Positions 59,564 to 64,000 of a stretch of DNA of 64,000 bases are shown here, one piece after another. Numbering within the stretch: position 1 is the stretch's first letter; each line of letters opens with the position of its first letter. Made by a program: the position numbers and the translations under genes. The stretch covers positions 494,345 through 558,344 of the forward strand of contig JAPLCB010000008.1 in NCBI GenBank assembly GCA_026392455.1, in the 5' to 3' direction. The notes under the pieces are model-generated. The model searched no databases. It was not told the origin of the DNA and worked only from the letters and a program-made list of their open reading frames with translations. Origin of the DNA: Propionibacteriales bacterium (lineage in GTDB: Bacteria; Actinomycetota; Actinomycetes; Propionibacteriales; Nocardioidaceae).

Positions 59564-59596
59564 GAGCCCCCCGGACCCGCCAGGTCCGGGGGGCTC
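59564..59596 (+). terminator. Hairpin terminator of the padR-ino1 operon
   Basis: GAGCCCCCCGGACC and GGTCCGGGGGGCTC form a perfect 14-bp stem with a 5-base loop (CGCCA), 39 bases past the ino1 stop. There is no T-tract, as is common in high-GC actinobacteria. Confidence 0.85.
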
Positions 59597-59692
59597 GAAC
59601 ATGGACCGGCCCAGGTTTCGCCGAGGTAGCAATCAGGTTTCGAGTACTTCCACGTATAGCAGGCACCGAACGGCTGGCCTACCGTGGCTGTC

Positions 59693-60535
59693 ATGAGCGA
59701 TGACACCACGCCCCCGCCGCCCGAGTACGGTTCGACCCCGCCCCCGCCGCCGCCGCCCGGGCCACCCCAGGGTGCCTACGGAGTTCCGCCAGCACCGCCG
59801 GTCCCGCCCCCGTACGGAGCTCCGCCCGCCGGGGCGGCTGGTTACGACGCCGTCGCCGCGATCAAGTACGGCTGGTCGGCGTTCACGAAGAGCCCGGCGA
59901 CCCTGCTGGTCCCGGCGATCGTGATCATCGTGGCGATCGCGGTCGTCCAGATCGTCGTCCAGCTGGTGCTGTCCGGACTCTTCCTCAGCACGGACGACTG
60001 CACCCTGAACCAGCTCGTCAACGACGACTGCGGGCCGAGCTTCCTGACCCGGATCTTCGTCGCCGCCGTGATCGCCGGGATCGGCGGCTTCATCAGCCAG
60101 ATCCTGATCGCCGGTCTGATCAGGTCCTCGCTGAACATCGTCGACGGCCAACCGGCTCTCGACATCGGGGGTGTCCTCGCCTGGGCGTCCAAGCCCGCCG
60201 TCGTCACCACGGCGGCGTTCCTGGCCGTGCTGAGCTTCGCCGGGACGCTGTTCTTCTACCTGCCCGGGATCATCATCAGCTTCCTGACCGCGTTCACGAT
60301 GTACTTCGTCGTCGACAAGAACCTGTCCGGGGTCGAGGCGATCAAGGCGAGCATCACCTTCGTGACCAGCAAGCTCGGCAACACCATCGTGTTCATGCTG
60401 CTCGGTGCACTGACGATCGTCGCCGGAGCGATCGCCTGCCTGGTCGGCGTCTTCGTGGCCATCCCGGTGGTCCTCGTCGCTGCGGCCTACACGTACCGGG
60501 TCCTGAACGACCAGCCGGTGGCGCCGCTGTCCTGA
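59693..60535 (+). CDS. Pro-rich-headed polytopic membrane protein
   Basis: A 280-residue protein: a cytoplasmic head of about 50 residues rich in Pro/Gly/Tyr (EYGSTPPPPPPPGPPQG), then six hydrophobic spans with a Cys-containing loop (STDDCTLNQLVNDDCGPSF). The layout matches actinobacterial DUF-type membrane proteins related to the GDPD membrane domain. TACCGT at 59680-59685 lies 7 bases before ATG 59693 with no Shine-Dalgarno. It resembles the next gene in topology. Function unknown. Confidence 0.75.
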   Translation: MSDDTTPPPPEYGSTPPPPPPPGPPQGAYGVPPAPPVPPPYGAPPAGAAGYDAVAAIKYGWSAFTKSPATLLVPAIVIIVAIAVVQIVVQLVLSGLFLSTDDCTLNQLVNDDCGPSFLTRIFVAAVIAGIGGFISQILIAGLIRSSLNIVDGQPALDIGGVLAWASKPAVVTTAAFLAVLSFAGTLFFYLPGIIISFLTAFTMYFVVDKNLSGVEAIKASITFVTSKLGNTIVFMLLGALTIVAGAIACLVGVFVAIPVVLVAAAYTYRVLNDQPVAPLS

Positions 60536-60593
60536 CGGGACGCTCGTTGCCGACCGAGCAGCGCACGCCCGGCATCCGCCTAGGATGCCGGGC

Positions 60594-61232
60594 GTGACTC
60601 GTCCCGGGACCCTGCGCGCCGCGTGGCAGGTACTCCGCAGGTCGCCGGACCGGCTCCTGGTCCCGGCGCTGGTGCTCGGCACCGCGGGGACCGCAGCCCA
60701 CGTCGTGGTCCAGTACCTGATCGGTCAGACCTTCTCCGGGCCGGGGAACGGACGCGCCCAGCTGGTGCTGGTGATCGGTCTGCTCGGGCTCTTTCTCGTC
60801 GGGCAGCTGGTGGCGACAGGTCTGTACCGCGCCGCCCTGGACCAGACCGACGAGGTCCCGGCACGGTCACCCTTCGCCGGGTGGATCAGCGCGGCCAGCG
60901 TGGCCGGGGCGGCACTCGGTGCCGTACTGCTGACGATCAACACGATCTTCCTGCTGCTGCCGGCGGTCGTCGTCGGGTTCCTGATCCGGTACGCGCCCCT
61001 GTTCGTCCTGGACGACGGCCTCGGGCCGGTCCAGGCCGCCTTCGCGAGCGCTCGGTTCGTGATCGCGGACCTCGGCGCCGAAGCCGGGTTCGTACTGCGA
61101 GCACTGCTGGTGCTGCTCGCAGGTGCCGCGCTGCTCGGACTCGGTCTGTTCCTGGCGGTGCCCGTGGTTCTACTCGCCCAGACCCAGCGCTACCGAGAGC
61201 GCCTCCCTGCTACCGCGGACCGTGGGTGTTGA
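60594..61232 (+). CDS. Polytopic membrane protein related to the upstream gene
   Basis: A 212-residue product with about six spans, lacking the Pro-rich head but sharing the repeat pattern (LRAAWQVLRRSPDRLLVPALVLG compared with the upstream AIKYGWSAFTKSPATLLVPAIVI). It is therefore likely a tandem paralogue. GTG 60594 is chosen because TAGGAT lies 7 bases upstream and overlaps the in-frame ATG 60585. Its last 23 bases overlap the 3' end of the convergent PLP gene. Confidence 0.75.
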   Translation: MTRPGTLRAAWQVLRRSPDRLLVPALVLGTAGTAAHVVVQYLIGQTFSGPGNGRAQLVLVIGLLGLFLVGQLVATGLYRAALDQTDEVPARSPFAGWISAASVAGAALGAVLLTINTIFLLLPAVVVGFLIRYAPLFVLDDGLGPVQAAFASARFVIADLGAEAGFVLRALLVLLAGAALLGLGLFLAVPVVLLAQTQRYRERLPATADRGC

Positions 61233-62184
61233 GCCAGAGCACCGGACCGGCCAGCCCGGCTCCGAGGTCCTCGACGGCGGCCAACGCCTTCCCGGTGTAC
61301 ACCGGTTCGAGCTCCAGACCGAGGCCGGCAGCCCGCTCCACCATCGCGGTCGACGCGGGGGTCGGGTCGCCGTAGGTGCTGCCGAGCCAGTCGTCCCGGG
61401 TGGTCAGGTCCTCGGCCGTCACCCGAGGCACCCCACGGGCCCCGCGCTGCTCCAGCAGGTCGGCCGTCCGGTTCGCCAGTGCCGCGATCACCGGGGCGTC
61501 GAGCGGGAACGCGTCGTTCACGACGGCCCCGAGCACCCGGGTCCGCAGCCCGGCGATCCGGAACCCGAGCGCCAGGCCGGCGGCTGTCCCGCCGGACCCG
61601 ATCGGCGCCACCACGCTGGCCGGCTCGGGGAGCAGACCCGCCTCGACCTGACCGGCGATCTCGAGCGCGGTCTCGACGTACCCCAGGGTGCCGACCGGGT
61701 TCGACCCACCGGCCGGGAGGTACCAGGGCAGCCGGCCGGCACGGATGTTGCGCGCGATCAGCCAGGGCGCGGCCAGCTTCAGCCGCCGGACGTCGGGGTA
61801 CCGGTGCAGCTGGGCGCCGGAGCGTTCCAGCCGACCGAGCTGCTCGCGCACGTGGTCGTCGACCGGCTGGTCGACCAGGCCGAGCACGGTGCGCAGGCCG
61901 TGCTCGGCGCCGTACAGGGCACAGGCCAGGCCCCAGTGGGTACCGATCCCGCCGACGGTGAACAACGTGCTCGCCCGACGCCGGCCTGCTTCGGGAATGA
62001 TCCACTCGAGCTTGCGAACCTTGTTGCCGCCCCAGCCGCCGTCACCGAACCGGCTCTCGTCCTTGACCCAGAGCTCGACGTCGGCGCCGACCAGCCCGTC
62101 GAGCCGGCGTACCGGCGTCGGTCCGGACCCCAGGGCGACGTGCTCGAGCCGCAGGGATCCGAACCGGTCGGCCAGGTGGGTCAC
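61210..62184 (-). CDS. D-cysteine desulfhydrase / ACC deaminase-family PLP enzyme
   Basis: A 324-residue fold-type II PLP enzyme. The cofactor Lys is in GGWGGNKVRKLEW, the phosphate loop is APIGSGGTAAGLALGF, and VGGIGTHWGLACAL lies between. These features define the ACC deaminase/D-cysteine desulfhydrase group; distinguishing the two needs active-site modelling. It starts at ATG overlapping the end of the SRPBCC gene (ATGA), suggesting co-expression. Confidence 0.85.
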   Translation of the reverse strand: MTHLADRFGSLRLEHVALGSGPTPVRRLDGLVGADVELWVKDESRFGDGGWGGNKVRKLEWIIPEAGRRRASTLFTVGGIGTHWGLACALYGAEHGLRTVLGLVDQPVDDHVREQLGRLERSGAQLHRYPDVRRLKLAAPWLIARNIRAGRLPWYLPAGGSNPVGTLGYVETALEIAGQVEAGLLPEPASVVAPIGSGGTAAGLALGFRIAGLRTRVLGAVVNDAFPLDAPVIAALANRTADLLEQRGARGVPRVTAEDLTTRDDWLGSTYGDPTPASTAMVERAAGLGLELEPVYTGKALAAVEDLGAGLAGPVLWLNTHGPR

Positions 62185-62669
62185 TTCTCGACGGCTGCCT
62201 TGATCCGCTGCAGGGTCTCGCCCATGTCGTGCTGCAGGGTCGAGGTGAACTTCGGTACGCCGCCGAACATCACCTTGGTCAGTCGGACCGAGACGTCGGA
62301 GATGCCGTCGGGGGCCTCCCGGGTGGACGTCAGCCGGGTGCCACCGCTGGGCGTCGCCTCGAGGCGCAGGCTCCAGACGGTGTAGTTCTCCTTGACCCGC
62401 CAGGCGATCTCAGCGGAGCCGTCGGCGCCCGGTGCGGCGAACCGGACCACCTTGGACTGGGTCGGCCAGACCAGCAGGCCCTTGCGGTTGACGTTCAGGA
62501 ACTTCGCTCCCTCCGCGGTGGCCGCACCCCCGCCACGGAGGATCGACCGGGCGGTCTGCGGGCTCCACTGCGGCATGTTGCGCAGGTCGGAGACCTCCGC
62601 CCAGACCTGGGCCGGGGAGGCGGCGATCTCGATGCTGGCCGAGAGGGGGGCGACGTCGGTGAGCGGCAT
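62181..62669 (-). CDS. SRPBCC-family protein (START-like)
   Basis: A 162-residue helix-grip protein: SASIEIAASPAQVWAEVSDLRNMPQWSPQT, WRVKENYTVWSLRLEATPSGGTRLTSTRE and a C-terminal helix (TSTLQHDMGETLQRIKAAVEK), the polyketide cyclase/dehydrase and lipid-transport layout. AGGAG lies 6 bases before ATG 62669. SRPBCC proteins bind hydrophobic ligands in a deep cavity; the ligand is unknown. Confidence 0.85.
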   Translation of the reverse strand: MPLTDVAPLSASIEIAASPAQVWAEVSDLRNMPQWSPQTARSILRGGGAATAEGAKFLNVNRKGLLVWPTQSKVVRFAAPGADGSAEIAWRVKENYTVWSLRLEATPSGGTRLTSTREAPDGISDVSVRLTKVMFGGVPKFTSTLQHDMGETLQRIKAAVEK

Positions 62670-62823
62670 GCAGGTCTCCTGGGAAGTTGGTGCTGCCGAT
62701 GCTAGCCGCCGCACGGCTGGAGCAGGTGCTGGCGTTTCCCCACGGGCGCCCTGTCGTCGGCCTACCCTGGGTCTCGGTTCGGGGGGACTCACTCCACTCC
62801 CCACCATCGCCTCGAGGTGGATC

Positions 62824-64000
62824 GTGCTGAAGTCCGTCAAGATCCTGCGGCTGGCCCTGGCTGCGCTGATCGCCGGCATCCTGGTGCTCGGGACCCTGGT
62901 CGTCCTCGGGTCGACCGCCTCGGCCGCCACCACCCGCACCCTGAGCATCTCCGCTCGGCCGGCCGCCGCCCTGGTGGGCAAGTCCGTGACCTTCTCCGGC
63001 GTCCTGAGCCGGTCGCCGAAGGGCAGCAAGGTCAGCGTGCAGCGCAAGGTCGGCACCTCCTGGGTCACCGCGAAGACGGTCGGGACCTCCACCGCCGGCG
63101 GCAAGTACGCCGCCCGGGTGACCTTGCCGTCGAAGGCCGGCACCTACTCCTACCGCGCCCTCGCCGCCGCGGGCGGAGCCAAGGCCGTGGTCTCGGCGAC
63201 CGTCAAGGTCAGTGCGCTGACCCCGGTGGCCGCCACGTTGCGGGTCGTCGGGAAGTCCCCGGTCACCGTCACGGCCGGCTCCGCAGTCACCGTCACCGGC
63301 ACCGTGAAGCCGTTCGTGACCGGAACGACGGTGACGATCCAGCGGTTCGGGAAGAGCACCTGGGTGAGCACCGGGTTCACCGCCCGGGTGACCAGCAAGG
63401 GCACATACACCCGCTCGGTCGTGGTCAAGGACGGGTCGGTCTTCCGGGTCTTCGTACCGCGCGTCGGCCTCAAGGCGTCAGCAGTCTCCCCGGTCGCGGC
63501 GAACTGCGTCGTGATCGCCAACCCGAAGATCAGCACCACGTCGCTGCCCGACGGGAACCGGAACGTCGCGTACAGCGCCCAGCTCACCCAGGTGGGGGCG
63601 AATCCCGGAACCTGGAGTGTCGCGCCGGGCCTGCCGGCGGGCCTGAAGCTCAACTCCGACACCGGCCGGATCACCGGCACGCCCACCGGTACGTCGAACG
63701 CGAGCTACACGTTCCGGTTCGCCCAGCCCGGTCTGACCACCGCGAGCAAGGTGCTGAACCTGACCGTGACCGTCCCGGTGCCACCGACGATCGCGACCAC
63801 CTCGCTGCCCACTGGCCAGCAGGGCGTCGCCTACACGACCACGCTGACCGCCCAGGGGAACCCCGCGGGGACCTGGACCGCCGCACCGCTGCCGGCCGGC
63901 CTGACCCGCACCGGCAACACCATCTCCGGAACCCCCACCACCCCGGGCACCACCCAGGTCGTGATCGGGTTCACCCAGACCAGCACCGGACTGGCCGCCA
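62824..64000 (+). CDS. Secreted Ig-like/He_PIG repeat protein, 3' end beyond the window
   Basis: An open frame from GTG 62824 to the window edge (at least 392 residues) without a stop. There is a signal peptide (ILRLALAALIAGILVLGTLV, then STASAA), then two Big/Ig-like segments (LSISARPAAALVGKSVTFSG and VVGKSPVTVTAGSAVTVTG, each about 90 residues). Two putative-Ig He_PIG repeats follow, recognised by LPAGLKLNSDTGRITGTPTG and the later LPAGLTRTGNTISGTPTTPG. GAGGTGG precedes the start. Probably a surface or adhesion-type protein. It is partial. Confidence 0.8.
   Translation, partial: MLKSVKILRLALAALIAGILVLGTLVVLGSTASAATTRTLSISARPAAALVGKSVTFSGVLSRSPKGSKVSVQRKVGTSWVTAKTVGTSTAGGKYAARVTLPSKAGTYSYRALAAAGGAKAVVSATVKVSALTPVAATLRVVGKSPVTVTAGSAVTVTGTVKPFVTGTTVTIQRFGKSTWVSTGFTARVTSKGTYTRSVVVKDGSVFRVFVPRVGLKASAVSPVAANCVVIANPKISTTSLPDGNRNVAYSAQLTQVGANPGTWSVAPGLPAGLKLNSDTGRITGTPTGTSNASYTFRFAQPGLTTASKVLNLTVTVPVPPTIATTSLPTGQQGVAYTTTLTAQGNPAGTWTAAPLPAGLTRTGNTISGTPTTPGTTQVVIGFTQTSTGLAA

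Overview
The window is high-GC DNA from an actinobacterium, most likely Nocardioides or a close relative (Nocardioidaceae). The reasons are dense GTG/TTG-started genes with 4-base stop/start overlaps, many leaderless-type promoters (TANNNT 6-7 bases before the start codon), an intact mce operon, and dispersed repeats ending in CCTCGAAACC that I associate with that genus. No rRNA or tRNA gene, CRISPR array, prophage or classical insertion sequence was found. About 60 genes are supported.

Left part (1-12.3 kb): a truncated gene whose 3' end runs through repeat DNA; fadH; two small membrane proteins; a zinc-type CDF exporter; a pirin; a three-gene glycan patch (methyltransferase and two glycosyltransferases); then an alkyl-DHAP-synthase-like flavoprotein divergent from a TetR-glpD pair, with a 25-bp palindrome between them. 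glpD is followed by repeat arrays that flank a GIY-YIG nuclease gene on both sides.

Middle (12.3-34 kb): a LuxR-type two-component system, a secreted endo/exonuclease-fold protein, a DUF3516-type DExH helicase, a lipoprotein PBP of MecA/PBP2a architecture, an MFS exporter, and a secreted Ntn-hydrolase acylase. Next is a tightly coupled five-gene operon (VOC protein, EthA-like Baeyer-Villiger monooxygenase, alpha/beta hydrolase, DUF1905, enoyl-CoA hydratase) that reads like a ketone-to-ester-to-acid route. It is followed by secreted M23 and VanY-like peptidases, an AhpD-like protein, and a dienelactone hydrolase divergent from a GlxA-type AraC regulator.

Mce block (33.5-42.8 kb): yrbEA-yrbEB-mceABCDEF, a previously untracked 53-aa membrane protein and an NTF2-like protein. 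A divergent TetR gene and a 33-bp imperfect palindrome lie at the promoter end. Mce complexes import lipids or sterols; the ATPase is not in the window.

Core block (42.8-59.5 kb): dnaB, MATE exporter, rplI-rpsR-ssb-rpsF, ponA-GT87 and padR-ino1. Order and orientation match the M. tuberculosis Rv0046c-Rv0058 neighbourhood, which lies near oriC. Inserted on the opposite strand are a 13E12/DUF222-HNH nuclease with a LexA-type SOS box, endonuclease IV, a lipoprotein esterase, a FemX-like transferase and an alanine-racemase-like enzyme. DnaA boxes cluster upstream of dnaB. Five CGATA units at exact 13-bp spacing precede padR.

Right end (59.6-64 kb): two related polytopic membrane proteins, a PLP-dependent deaminase/desulfhydrase-family enzyme, an SRPBCC protein, and the 5' part of a secreted Ig-like (He_PIG) protein that runs off the window.
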